From DATCBF01 sp964401995 (GTDB lineage: Bacteria; Actinomycetota; Thermoleophilia; Solirubrobacterales; 70-9), in contig CAYOAP010000019.1 in the NCBI GenBank assembly GCA_964401995.1, positions 1-35,352 on the forward strand: a stretch of 35,352 nt of DNA, read 5' to 3'. The position numbers and the translations under genes were made by a program. Positions 7,844 to 15,444 of this stretch are shown here, in pieces. Every line of letters begins with the position of its first letter. Positions within the stretch are counted from its first letter, which is position 1. Under the pieces are notes generated by a model that saw nothing but the letters and a program-made list of their open reading frames with translations, had not been told where the DNA came from and made no database searches.

Positions 7844-8632
7844 CTAGGCGCGCGACGGGCTTGGCTCGGCAGCTAGCCCCTGGTCCAGCGGCGTGTCTTT
7901 GCCGGACGCCGTCAGGTAGGCGACGAACCCGGCGATCATCGCGGCCAGGACGAGGCTGACCGGGCCGGTGCCGAGGCCCAGGCCCCTCCTCTCCGGCGAC
8001 ACCGCCAGCCAGTCGGCGAACGAGGCGCCGAGCGGCCGGGTGACGACGTAGGCAAACCAGAAGGCCAGGATCGAGTTCATCCCGAAGCGGAAGTAGCCGA
8101 GTGCGGGGATGGCGATGATCGCCGCGAACAGGAGGCCGGAGGCGAAGTAGCCGAGCCCGAAGGTGACGGCGGTGAGATCGCCAGCGGCGGTTCCCAGGGC
8201 GAAGGTGGCCAGCACGGCGGCCCAGTAGAAGACCTCGCGGCGCTCAGTGGTGATGCTGTGGATCGAGAGCGTTCCCTCCATCCGGTGCCAGGTCCTGAAG
8301 ACGACGGCGAGGACGATCGCGTAGAAGACGGTCGAGGCGATGTAGGGGACGCCGAGGCCGACGTGCAGCACGTCGGCGGCCATCGTGCCGAAGACGCCGA
8401 CCATCGCCACCGCCAGCCAGTAGCGCCAGGGCACGTAGCGGTCGGTCGAGAACTGCAGGTAGAGAGCGACCACGAAGGCGATCCCGCCGAGGACGACGGC
8501 GATCTCGGGAACAAGCTTGTGGACGAGAAAGTCAGAGGTCGACTCCCCCATCCCGGTCGTCAGCGCCTTGACGATCCAGAAGAAGGCCGTCACTTCCGGC
8601 ACCTTCGAGTAGGAGTGTGTTCGGGAGTCCAT
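7844..8632 (-). CDS. DUF347-repeat membrane protein (COG4705)
   Basis: A 262-aa integral membrane protein made of four related units, each ending in an acidic signature: TTGMGESTSDFL, GTMAADVLH, LGTAAGDLT and TRPLGASFADWL. About eight membrane segments are predicted by eye. The regularly placed Glu/Asp residues within membrane helices suggest ion binding or transport, but the function of the family is not established to my knowledge. A longer paralogue lies at 11711-12982, and the two bracket a two-component system and a ZIP transporter. The start is ATG 8632, shortly before the KVPEVTAFFWIVK family opening. Confidence 0.8.
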   Translation of the reverse strand: MDSRTHSYSKVPEVTAFFWIVKALTTGMGESTSDFLVHKLVPEIAVVLGGIAFVVALYLQFSTDRYVPWRYWLAVAMVGVFGTMAADVLHVGLGVPYIASTVFYAIVLAVVFRTWHRMEGTLSIHSITTERREVFYWAAVLATFALGTAAGDLTAVTFGLGYFASGLLFAAIIAIPALGYFRFGMNSILAFWFAYVVTRPLGASFADWLAVSPERRGLGLGTGPVSLVLAAMIAGFVAYLTASGKDTPLDQGLAAEPSPSRA

Positions 8633-8677
8633 AGATGGCTGGCGAGACCGAGGCGGGCGGCAGGCTAGGCGCGGCGC

Positions 8678-10057
8678 CTAAACGCCAGATGAAAGCGCGG
8701 GAAGCGTCAGCCAGACGTCGGCGCCGCCGCCAGGGCGATTGGCGGCATGGGCCTCCCCCCCGTGCGCGCGGGCGACGGTCCGCACGATTGCCAGCCCCAG
8801 GCCGCTGCCCCCGTCGCGGTGGCTCGACGAGGCCCGGCTGAAGCGCTCGAAGGCTCGCCCGACGAACTCCTCCGAGAAGCCCTCGCCGCGATCGAGCACG
8901 TGGATCTCGACCGATCCAGCGACCGCCCGCGCCTCGAGCTCGATCGGCCCGGCCCCGTAGCGCAGAGCGTTGTCGACCATGCTTCCAATCGCCTGGTCGA
9001 GGCGCAGGCGGTCGGCGTCGAGCGCCAGCGAGAGAGGCGCGTCGACCTCGATCGCCCGCCCTCCCTCTTGCGCCCGGCGGTAGAACCTGCGGCTGAGCCC
9101 GTCGAAGATGTCGGCGAGGCTGACGCGGGCCAGGCGCAGCGGCAGCTCGCCCCGCTCGGTCTGGGCGATCGTCAGCAGGTCCTCGGAGAGCTGGGTCAGC
9201 CGGTCGGTCTCCTCCGCGGCCGAGGCCAGCGCCGCCCGCAGCTCCTCGGGAGAGCGCCCCGCCGCCAGCGCCAGCTCCAGCTCGGTCCGCAGGATCGCCA
9301 GCGGCGTGCGCAGCTCGTGGCTGGCGTCGGCGACGAAGGCTCGCTCGTGCTCGAGCGCCTCGCCGAGGCGTTCGAGCATCTCGTTCAGCGTCTTGCCCAG
9401 CCTCGCGACCTCGTCGTCGGTCGCCGGCACCGGCAGGCGTCGGTCGGGCTCGGCCGCCGAGATCTCCGCCGCCCGCGACCTCATCGCCTCGACCGGTTTC
9501 AGCGCCGCCGCGGCCACCCCGTAGGCAGCAAGGGAAGCCAGCAGGAGGGCGACAGGCCCGCCGATCAGGAGCAGCTGGGCCAGGTCGGTGAGCGACTCGC
9601 CGCGCGCCTCGGTCGAGGTGCCGACGACGACCACCTGCTCCCGCCCCCTCGCCTTGACCGGAACAGCCAGCAGGCGGGACTCATCCCGCAGGCCCGGCAG
9701 CGGGCCGCGGTTGAGGAAGATCGGCTCGCGCAGCGCCCGCCGCAGCTCGACGGGAGTCAGCAAGACGTGATGGCCGACCGCCAGCGAGGAGTCGGTGACG
9801 CCGCCGCCGGCATCGAGCACCTCGGCGAAGCTCTCGTTGCGGCTGACCAGATTCTGGCGAGGCTCGCGCGGGCCGGAGTCGGCCTCTTTGACAAGGGCGG
9901 CGACGTCGCTCGCCCGCGAGCGCAGGCCCGAGTTGATCGTCGCATCGAGCTCGGCAGCGAACCGCAGGTAGACGAAGACGCCGGTGGCGCCCAGGACAAG
10001 GGCCATCACCGCGGCGAAGACGAGGGTGACTCGGAGGCGGATCGAGACGCGACTCAG
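8678..10057 (-). CDS. Sensor histidine kinase with HAMP domain; likely CUG start overlapping the regulator stop
   Basis: A membrane sensor kinase of 459 aa from CTG 10057. TM1 (LRVTLVFAAVMALVLGATG region) is followed by an extracytoplasmic sensor of about 120 residues. TM2 comes at LLLIGGPVALLLASLAAYGV, then a HAMP linker, HisKA with phospho-acceptor His in ADASHELRTPL (residue 247) and HATPase with an N-box (DNALRYG), DRGEGF and GSGLGL. The first usual starts (GTG 10009, ATG 10006) fall inside TM1 and have no ribosome site. The upstream frame gives a basic SRVSIRLR lead, and CTG 10057 has AAAGGA (10072-10067) 9 bases before it and overlaps the regulator stop (CTGA). The partner is the OmpR-type regulator. 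The signal is unknown; the metal-transport neighbours suggest metal or envelope stress. Confidence 0.85.
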   Translation of the reverse strand: MSRVSIRLRVTLVFAAVMALVLGATGVFVYLRFAAELDATINSGLRSRASDVAALVKEADSGPREPRQNLVSRNESFAEVLDAGGGVTDSSLAVGHHVLLTPVELRRALREPIFLNRGPLPGLRDESRLLAVPVKARGREQVVVVGTSTEARGESLTDLAQLLLIGGPVALLLASLAAYGVAAAALKPVEAMRSRAAEISAAEPDRRLPVPATDDEVARLGKTLNEMLERLGEALEHERAFVADASHELRTPLAILRTELELALAAGRSPEELRAALASAAEETDRLTQLSEDLLTIAQTERGELPLRLARVSLADIFDGLSRRFYRRAQEGGRAIEVDAPLSLALDADRLRLDQAIGSMVDNALRYGAGPIELEARAVAGSVEIHVLDRGEGFSEEFVGRAFERFSRASSSHRDGGSGLGLAIVRTVARAHGGEAHAANRPGGGADVWLTLPALSSGV

Positions 10058-10734
10058 CGGCCGCCGTCCTTTCGCAGCCGGTAGCCGGCGCCGCGCACGG
10101 TCTCGATCGACTTGACCCCGAACGGGATGTCGATCTTGCGGCGCAGGTAGCGGACGTAGACCTCGATCACGTTGGAGCGGTGCTCGAAGTCGTACTCCCA
10201 GGCCTGGTCGAGCAGCTGTGAACGGCTGAGCACGTGGCCCGGCCTGCGCATAAAGGTCTCGAAGAGGAGGAATTCCTTGGCCGAGAGCTCGATCTCCGCC
10301 TCGCCGCGCCAGACCTGATGGGTCGCCGGATCGAGGCGCAGGTCGCCGACCTCGACGATCGCCGGCCGCTCGCTCTGGCCGCGGCGGACCAGGGCGCGCA
10401 GGCGGGCCAGCAGCTCGGCGAAGGAGAACGGCTTGGTCAGGTAATCGTCGGCGCCGCCGTCGAGCCCGGCGACCCGGTCCTCAAGCGCTCCGCGGGCGGT
10501 CAGCATCAGCACCGGCGACCAGATCCCCTCCTGGCGAAGCTGGCGGCAGGTCTCGAAGCCGTCGATGCCGGGCAGGATCACGTCGAGGACGATCGCGTCG
10601 TAGGCCGACGACCGCGCCATGCCCACCGCGTCCTCCCCGGTCCCGGCGACATCTGCGCCGAGGCCGTCCTCGCGGAGCCCGCGCTGGATCAGCGCCGCCA
10701 TCTTCACCTCGTCCTCGACGACCAGAACATTCAT
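10054..10734 (-). CDS. OmpR/PhoB-family response regulator
   Basis: A 226-aa regulator. The receiver domain has the acidic pocket (VVEDE), phospho-acceptor Asp51 (IVLDVILPG), Thr in LTARG and Lys in TKPF. It is followed by a winged-helix DNA-binding domain (LSAKEFLLFETFMRRPGHVL and YVRYLRRKID). ATG 10734 is preferred to GTG 10740 because it starts directly at the MNVLVVEDE strand. It is cognate to the kinase whose start overlaps its stop. The gap to the upstream ZIP gene is 81 bases, so it may have its own promoter or be part of the same transcript. Confidence 0.92.
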   Translation of the reverse strand: MNVLVVEDEVKMAALIQRGLREDGLGADVAGTGEDAVGMARSSAYDAIVLDVILPGIDGFETCRQLRQEGIWSPVLMLTARGALEDRVAGLDGGADDYLTKPFSFAELLARLRALVRRGQSERPAIVEVGDLRLDPATHQVWRGEAEIELSAKEFLLFETFMRRPGHVLSRSQLLDQAWEYDFEHRSNVIEVYVRYLRRKIDIPFGVKSIETVRGAGYRLRKDGGR

Positions 10735-10815
10735 CCCCACAACGATCCCAGAGAAGATGAATGCCAGATGAGAGTTCGGCAGAAGTTCTTACGAGAGGGC
10801 CGAGGCGGCGCCGGA

Positions 10816-11664
10816 TCAGCCGCCGCCGTAGGCGACCACAAGGTCGGTCACCACCCCGACGAAGAAGCCCACCGAGAGCAGCCAGAGCCCCAGCTCTCGA
10901 TGGCCGTAGCGGCGCATACCGTTCCAGACCTCGCCGATCACGTAGAGGATCGCTCCGCCGGCGACCGCATAGAAGGCGAGCTCCAACGGTTCGGAAGTGA
11001 CGCTGTAGCCGAGCATCGAGCCGAGAAAGGTCGGGGCGCCGCCGATCAGTCCGACCAAGCCCAGCCACTTCCAGGAGGGGCGCACGTCGCCGAGGGGGCC
11101 GACGATGCCGAATCCCTCGGTGGCGTTGTGGAGGGCGAAGCCGACGATCAGAACCGTGGCCAGGCTGATGTCCCCGGCGCTGGCCGAGACCCCGATCGCG
11201 AGGCCCTCGGCGAAGTTGTGCAGGCCGATCGCGACCGCGATCGTCATCCCCGTCCGCAGGGCCCGTGTCCGCGCGACAGCTTCGTCGCGAAGGAGATCCT
11301 CGGGGCTCAACACATCGACCGCGCCTCCCGCCATCGGCGGCAGCGGGCTGATCGAGCGCAAGCGGCGCTCGATCATCGCCAGGCCGGCGAGTCCGAGGCC
11401 GAAGCCGCCGCCGAGCAACGCCGCCAGGCCGACGGCGTGGCCAAGGCTGCCGCTTGCGTGCTTGAACCCTTCCACCGCCGCCTCGACGATCCCGAAGGCG
11501 TGCGCCATGACATCGACGAAGATGAAGGCGAGCACCCCGACCGCGAACATCGCAAGCGCCACCCGGACACGGCTGCCCAGCAGCTGCAGGCGGCCGAAGG
11601 GGAGTCCGAGGTAGATGGTGAAGCCCGCCAGGGCTCCAAGTGCTGCGGTTTGGGCGAAGGAGAT
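10816..11664 (-). CDS. ZIP-family divalent metal transporter; conserved start falls on AUC
   Basis: This is a multi-pass membrane transporter for Zn, Fe or Mn. The binuclear metal-site motifs HNFAEG and HNATEG are intact, with a cytoplasmic loop between the third and fourth helices. The first usual start is GTG 11562, but that would delete TM1. The open frame extends upstream through LGALAGFTIYLGLP to ATC 11664-11662, where homologues have Met (ISFAQT versus MSFxxT). An in-frame TAG sits only four codons further up, with no ATG, GTG or TTG between. AGGG (11675-11672) lies 7 bases before the ATC and could serve as ribosome site. Counting from the ATC the protein is 282 aa. A palindrome overlaps this region. 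Confidence 0.8.
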   Translation of the reverse strand: MSFAQTAALGALAGFTIYLGLPFGRLQLLGSRVRVALAMFAVGVLAFIFVDVMAHAFGIVEAAVEGFKHASGSLGHAVGLAALLGGGFGLGLAGLAMIERRLRSISPLPPMAGGAVDVLSPEDLLRDEAVARTRALRTGMTIAVAIGLHNFAEGLAIGVSASAGDISLATVLIVGFALHNATEGFGIVGPLGDVRPSWKWLGLVGLIGGAPTFLGSMLGYSVTSEPLELAFYAVAGGAILYVIGEVWNGMRRYGHRELGLWLLSVGFFVGVVTDLVVAYGGG

Positions 11665-11677
11665 TAGGGTACCCTAA
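11664..11677. promoter_or_regulatory. TTAGGG/CCCTAA palindrome at the ZIP gene start (possible DtxR/MntR-type operator)
   Basis: TTAGGGTACCCTAA is a perfect 14-bp palindrome that covers the ribosome-site region and touches the start codon of the ZIP transporter. TATAAA at 11690-11685 (minus strand) could be the -10 box, putting transcription start inside or next to the palindrome. TTAGG/CCTAA half-sites recall DtxR-superfamily metalloregulators, but the half-site spacing differs from the classic DtxR/IdeR 19-bp box. The identity of the regulator is therefore an inference. Confidence 0.5.
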
Positions 11678-11710
11678 CAACCTTTTTATATCTTTGCCGA
11701 CAGAGCCCGG

Positions 11711-12982
11711 TTAGCGGGTGGCCGTCACCGTCGTCAGGGGGTAGCCGAGGTGCGCCACCCGCTCGGGGAGGTCGACGTGCAGCCAGTGCGAGACGTGGCT
11801 GGGCAGGGTCTCGAGGATAATCTCGCGGTACTCGCCGCCGTCCAGGGCCGCGACAATGTCGTCGTAGGCGTTGGGGCTGTTGGCGACGCGGCCTTCGACC
11901 TCCGCCCCTGACTGCTGCTTGAGCCGCGGCAGCGCCCGCTCCAGCATCTGCTCGCCATCGCTGGTGTCGGCGCCGACACGATCGAACGGGAGGTGGTCGG
12001 GATTGGGGACGAGGAGGAAGAACCTTGCCGGGCCGGCCGCCGCCCGCTCGCGCATCGCCGCGACCAGGGCCGGGGTCGCCTCGGTCTTGTTGGTGACGAC
12101 GAGGACGCCGGGCTCGCCTGTCGCCGCCTGCCCGTCCGCGCCAAGCGCGCCGTCCAGCTTCGCCTCTGCGCTGGAGACAGCGATCAGGTCGCGCTTGGAG
12201 ATCGTCAGGTAGACGACCAGGGCGAGGATCGTGCTGAGGAAGATGGCGCTGGTCAGGATCGTCCCCAGGCCGAGTCCGGTTTCGCTGGTGGGCTGGGAGA
12301 GGTAGTCGCCGATCGAGGCGCCGAGCGGGCGGGTGAGGATGTAGGCGAGCCAGAAGGCGAGGATCGCGTTCAGCTTGAAGCGGAAATGGGCGAGGGTGAC
12401 AAGCGCGATCGCCCCGGCGAAGATCCCGACCGAGGGCAGGTAGCCGAGTTCGAGTTTCTCCGCGACCAGGTCGCCGGCCGAGGTGCCGAGGGCGAAGGTG
12501 AAGAGGATCGCCAGCCAGTAGAAGGCCTCGCGGTGGGTGGTGACGATCGTGTGGACCGAGAGGGTGCGCTCGCTCCAGTACCAGGCGCCGAAGACGCAGG
12601 CGAGGATGAGGCTGAAGGCGATCGTCGTCGTCTGCAGTTCGACCCCGAGGTTGTCGACCAGGTTGTCGCTGAAGAGGGTGCCGACGACGCTGATCAGGAC
12701 GACCGCGAGCCAGTAGATCCACGGCACGTATTTCCTCGATCTGAACTGGAAGACCAGGACCACGATCAGCGCCGCGGCCATGATGTAGGTGGTGTTGGTC
12801 AGGCCGAGGCCGAGGTTTTCGTTCAGGAGGTCGGCGGCGGTCTCCCCCACCGTCGTGCAGAGGATCTTGATCACCCAGAAGTAGAGGGTGATCTCAGGAA
12901 CCTTGTTGAGCATCTGACGACCGAGCAACCTGGTCGATCCTGCCGCTGTGGCGGCAGCCGTGGGGGCGTATGTGGAGTTCAT
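11711..12982 (-). CDS. DUF347-repeat membrane protein fused to a soluble alpha/beta domain
   Basis: A 423-aa protein. Residues about 25-262 are the four-unit DUF347 membrane core (signatures TTVGETAADLL, GTLFSDNLVD, LGTSAGDLVAE, TRPLGASIGDYL). After a charged linker (263-290) comes a cytosolic domain, residues 292-423, starting GVLVVTNKTEATPAL and ending in HWLHVDLPERVAHLGYPLT. It looks like a UspA/Rossmann-like stress domain that I recall as a free-standing actinobacterial protein. The shorter paralogue at 7844 lacks it. Function unknown; a membrane transporter or sensor with a regulatory or nucleotide-binding tail is plausible. The family opening MLNKVPEITLYFW begins at an in-frame ATG (12913), so the first 23 residues may not be translated. 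The ZIP gene follows after 46 bases. Confidence 0.75.
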   Translation of the reverse strand: MNSTYAPTAAATAAGSTRLLGRQMLNKVPEITLYFWVIKILCTTVGETAADLLNENLGLGLTNTTYIMAAALIVVLVFQFRSRKYVPWIYWLAVVLISVVGTLFSDNLVDNLGVELQTTTIAFSLILACVFGAWYWSERTLSVHTIVTTHREAFYWLAILFTFALGTSAGDLVAEKLELGYLPSVGIFAGAIALVTLAHFRFKLNAILAFWLAYILTRPLGASIGDYLSQPTSETGLGLGTILTSAIFLSTILALVVYLTISKRDLIAVSSAEAKLDGALGADGQAATGEPGVLVVTNKTEATPALVAAMRERAAAGPARFFLLVPNPDHLPFDRVGADTSDGEQMLERALPRLKQQSGAEVEGRVANSPNAYDDIVAALDGGEYREIILETLPSHVSHWLHVDLPERVAHLGYPLTTVTATR

Positions 12983-13039
12983 GGCGCGGCAGCATGGAGT
13001 GCCGCGATTAACCGCAGATGAGAGGCGGCGCGGGTCCGC

Positions 13040-13216
13040 TCAGCGCCTGACCGACCAGTAGAGGATCGAGATCGTCGCGGGCGGGCCGACCCACCAGGCG
13101 GGAAGGCCCACCGCCGCGACCAGCGCTGTCGCGCCGAGCATCGCGACGGCCCCAAGCGCCAGCCGCCAGTCGTCGCCGACGACGAACTCCCAGACGCCGA
13201 GCGCGGCGGCGCGCAT
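13040..13216 (-). CDS. Small membrane protein (58 aa)
   Basis: An ORF from ATG 13216 to TGA 13040. The product starts MRAAALGVWEFVVGDDWRL and ends in SILYWSVRR. It has one clear hydrophobic helix (LGAVAMLGATALVAAVGLPAWW) and possibly a second short one. The ATG shares one base with the stop of the upstream COG4280 gene (TGATG), a coupled arrangement that supports it being real. I do not recognise the family. Its place between two membrane-protein genes suggests an accessory subunit of the upstream protein. Confidence 0.6.
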   Translation of the reverse strand: MRAAALGVWEFVVGDDWRLALGAVAMLGATALVAAVGLPAWWVGPPATISILYWSVRR

Positions 13217-13962
13217 CAGCTTGGCGCCGCCGCCAGCCGCGGACGGCCGCCGCGAAGGTCGCGCACCATCAGCCAGGCGGCGCCGAGGATCAGCAGGGCA
13301 AGCACCGGCAGCGCGGCCTCTCCTCCGGGCCAGGACGCGCCAGCGCCCTCGGCCCCCCAGAAGATCCCGAAGGTCGTCAGCAGGACGCCGACGGCGAACT
13401 TCATCGAGTTCTCGGGCACGCGGGCCAGCGGCGCCCGCGCCGCCAACCCGGCGAGGACGACCGCGAGGATCGCGACCCCGGCGGCCAGCGCCGCCAGCGG
13501 GATGTCGTCCTGGTTGGCCCCGAAGGTGAGGACGATGAAGGCGACCTCAAGGCCCTCCAGCAGCACCGCTTTGAAGGAGATCGCAAACGAGTAGGCGTCG
13601 ACCCCGCCGGCAGGCGCCGCATCGCGGGCGGCGGCTGCCTCACGCTGGTAGATGGCCGCCTCGTCGTGGAGCGCCTTCGCCCCAGCCGCCCGCAGGATCG
13701 CCTTGCGCAGCCACTGCAGGCCGAAGATGAGCAGCAGGCCGCCGACCACGAGCCGCAGGACGCCGATCGGGATCACGGTCAGCGCCGGCCCAAGGGCCGC
13801 GACCAGGCAGGCGAGCACCAGGGTGGCGACGCCGACTCCGAGCAGGGCCGATGACCAGTCGCGGGTGCTGCCGACGGCAAGGACGATGGTGAACGCCTCG
13901 ACCGCCTCGACCGCGGTTGCGAGGAAGACCGAGATCGCGAGGCTCACCTCCGGCGCGCTCAT
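13216..13962 (-). CDS. COG4280-like polytopic membrane protein with twin ExxE motifs
   Basis: A 248-aa protein with about seven membrane segments and an internal repeat. TAVEAVEAFTIVLAVG (E19, E22) and LLEGLEVAFIVLTFGA (E136, E139) place an ExxE pair in the first helix of each half. This layout is reminiscent of FTR1 iron permease (REGLE) and UPF0016/GDT1 cation exchangers, so cation transport is likely but unproven. The halves are joined by a hydrophilic loop with an Asp/Glu/Arg-rich stretch (about 98-122). It is the first gene of a minus-strand block and is translationally coupled to the 58-aa protein. It is divergent from the glycosidase-family gene across an 80-base gap. Confidence 0.7.
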   Translation of the reverse strand: MSAPEVSLAISVFLATAVEAVEAFTIVLAVGSTRDWSSALLGVGVATLVLACLVAALGPALTVIPIGVLRLVVGGLLLIFGLQWLRKAILRAAGAKALHDEAAIYQREAAAARDAAPAGGVDAYSFAISFKAVLLEGLEVAFIVLTFGANQDDIPLAALAAGVAILAVVLAGLAARAPLARVPENSMKFAVGVLLTTFGIFWGAEGAGASWPGGEAALPVLALLILGAAWLMVRDLRGGRPRLAAAPS

Positions 13963-13982
13963 CGCCCCACTCTGACACTTCC

Positions 13983-14002
13983 CGCCAAATCGGATTTTGG
14001 CG
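13983..14002. promoter_or_regulatory. Inverted repeat in a divergent intergenic region
   Basis: CGCCAAA (13983-13989) and TTTGGCG (13996-14002) form a perfect 7-bp inverted repeat with a 6-base spacer, between the divergent COG4280 and glycosidase-family genes. A smaller pair, ACCTG/CAGGT (14008-14012/14018-14022), follows. The position suits an operator controlling one or both genes. No clear -35/-10 pair was recognised. Confidence 0.35.
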
Positions 14003-14042
14003 CTCTCACCTGCCTTTCAGGTCGCTCGGCCAGGCTACGCCG

Positions 14043-15203
14043 ATGCCTCCGGCCCGACCCGAGCGCAGCCGCGCTCAGATTTCACTGCGGCGCAGAGTCC
14101 GACGGATCCTCCTGCTTGCCTCGATCGCCTGCCTGGTCCCGGCCGGGGTCTCATACGTCAGCGCGATGAGCGAAAAGCACAACGTCGGCCTCGGCGTCTC
14201 CAGCGTCGAGTGGTTGCGGCAGAACGGCGGCGGCGCGCTCGTCTCCCAGATCGAGACTTGGTACTACACGCTGACCGCGCCTGAAAAGGGAGGGCCGGCG
14301 CTCAGCTCCCTGCCGCAGGTTGGAGTCAAGGCCGCTCGCGGCTCAGGGAGGCCCGGATCGCAGCCGGGATATCGCCCGCCTCGAGTTCGGCCGATCATCC
14401 ACCCGGCGCTCCCCGGCGAGGGCGTCTGGAAGCCGGCGGCAGCGGGCGCCGGCCCGCAGCCGCCCGTCCTCCTGACAACCTTCCGCAGCGACCCGGAATA
14501 CCCCCAGTTCGTCGCCGGAGTCGCCTGGATCGACTCCTCGCGAACCCAGCTTTCCTACGTTCCGGGCCTGGCCGAGCCTCCTCCGCCGCTGGCTCACCGC
14601 GGGCCCTCCGAGATCCCCGGTGCGCGGCGCAAAGAAGTCGTTGCAACCTTCAACGGCGGCTTCCCCCTGGAAACCTCGAACGCCGGGCTGATCTACCGCG
14701 GCAGGGTGAAGGAAGCGATGGTCGACGGCATCGCCACCATCGTCGAGTACCGCGACGGCAGGGTCGACGTGGTCCGCTGGCACCAGGGCCCGTCGGCGCC
14801 GGCGAACGTCTGGTTCGCGAAGCAGAACCTGCCGCCGATCATCTACGAAGGCAGCCTCAACCCCAACCTGAGCGACGGGCCCGAATGGGGCGAAACCGTC
14901 AACAACGCGGTCCGGGTCTGGCGCTCCGGCCTCGGCATCGACCGCCGGGGCAACCTGATTTACGCCGCCGCGAACTACCAGACGGTCGAATCGCTGGCCA
15001 AGATCCTGCAGCGGGCCGGCGCCGTGCGGGCGCTCGAGCTCGACATCAACGAAGACTGGACCAGCTTCATCAGCTACCGGAAGCCGGGAGCGATCGACCC
15101 CAGCAACCTGCTGCCGGACATGCTCCGTCCCGCAAGTCGCTACCTGACGCCGGACGAACGCGATTTCTTCGCCGTCTACCTGCGCCAGGGAGAAGGCTGG
15201 TGA
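14043..15203 (+). CDS. Phosphodiester glycosidase (NAGPA)-family membrane-anchored protein
   Basis: A 386-aa protein with a basic N-terminus and one membrane anchor (about 21-42, ILLLASIACLVPAGVSYV), which puts the rest outside. The C-terminal two thirds match the NAGPA fold: ATFNGGFPLE (FNGGF at 203-207), NNAVRVWRSGLGID, and an ALELDINEDWTSF acidic segment near residue 335. Family members cleave GlcNAc-1-phosphodiesters or act on cell-wall polymers; the substrate here is unknown. ATG 14043 is chosen because it directly precedes the basic/TM start. The longer frame from 13917 would run back into the divergent gene. The stop overlaps the start of the next small gene. Confidence 0.75.
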   Translation: MPPARPERSRAQISLRRRVRRILLLASIACLVPAGVSYVSAMSEKHNVGLGVSSVEWLRQNGGGALVSQIETWYYTLTAPEKGGPALSSLPQVGVKAARGSGRPGSQPGYRPPRVRPIIHPALPGEGVWKPAAAGAGPQPPVLLTTFRSDPEYPQFVAGVAWIDSSRTQLSYVPGLAEPPPPLAHRGPSEIPGARRKEVVATFNGGFPLETSNAGLIYRGRVKEAMVDGIATIVEYRDGRVDVVRWHQGPSAPANVWFAKQNLPPIIYEGSLNPNLSDGPEWGETVNNAVRVWRSGLGIDRRGNLIYAAANYQTVESLAKILQRAGAVRALELDINEDWTSFISYRKPGAIDPSNLLPDMLRPASRYLTPDERDFFAVYLRQGEGW

Positions 15204-15415
15204 TCCTCCCGCGCGAGATCTCGTCCGCTGCCGCCGCCCGCCGATCGCTGCTCGCCGACCTGCTGGTCGCGATCGCCCTGACCCTGCTCGCCCTTCAGCT
15301 CGCCGCCGGAGTCGGAGTCGTCGGCCTCGTGGCGCTGGTCGTCCTCATCGCCCTGGCCACGTCGATCGCCGTCGAAGCCGCGATGCGCAGGAGATCGCGG
15401 CGCAAGGGCGCCTGA
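15200..15415 (+). CDS. Small two-helix membrane protein (71 aa)
   Basis: The GTG start at 15200 overlaps the preceding stop (GTGA), and AGGGAGAAGG sits just upstream. The product has two hydrophobic segments (LLADLLVAIALTLLALQLAAG and VGLVALVVLIALATSIAV) and ends in a strongly basic tail, RRRSRRKGA, that should lie in the cytoplasm. The family was not recognised. Translational coupling suggests a partner of the glycosidase-family protein, perhaps a membrane anchor or stabiliser. Confidence 0.65.
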   Translation: MILPREISSAAAARRSLLADLLVAIALTLLALQLAAGVGVVGLVALVVLIALATSIAVEAAMRRRSRRKGA

Positions 15416-15444
15416 AGCTGACGACGCTCAGCTGCCGATTTTTT
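15416..15444 (+). terminator. Likely Rho-independent terminator
   Basis: AGCTGA (15416-15421) and TCAGCT (15428-15433) form a 6-bp stem with a 6-base loop. Five bases (15434-15438) and then six T (15439-15444) follow. It sits immediately after the stop of the 71-aa gene and overlaps the convergent peroxiredoxin-like gene's end. A second small repeat, GCCGAT/ATCGGC (15434-15451), overlaps it. Confidence 0.5.

Noticed and set aside
8747..10084. 445-codon plus-strand open frame opposite the histidine kinase
   Set aside because: It is antisense to a clear kinase gene, with Arg/Pro/Gln-rich low-complexity translation; a high-GC shadow frame.
10234..11667. 477-codon plus-strand open frame over the regulator and ZIP genes
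   Set aside because: It spans two well-supported minus-strand genes and their gap, and its translation shows no domain.
11664..11677. TTAGGG/CCCTAA as a telomere-like sequence
   Set aside because: It occurs once, as a palindrome at a promoter, not as a tandem array; an operator is the simpler reading.
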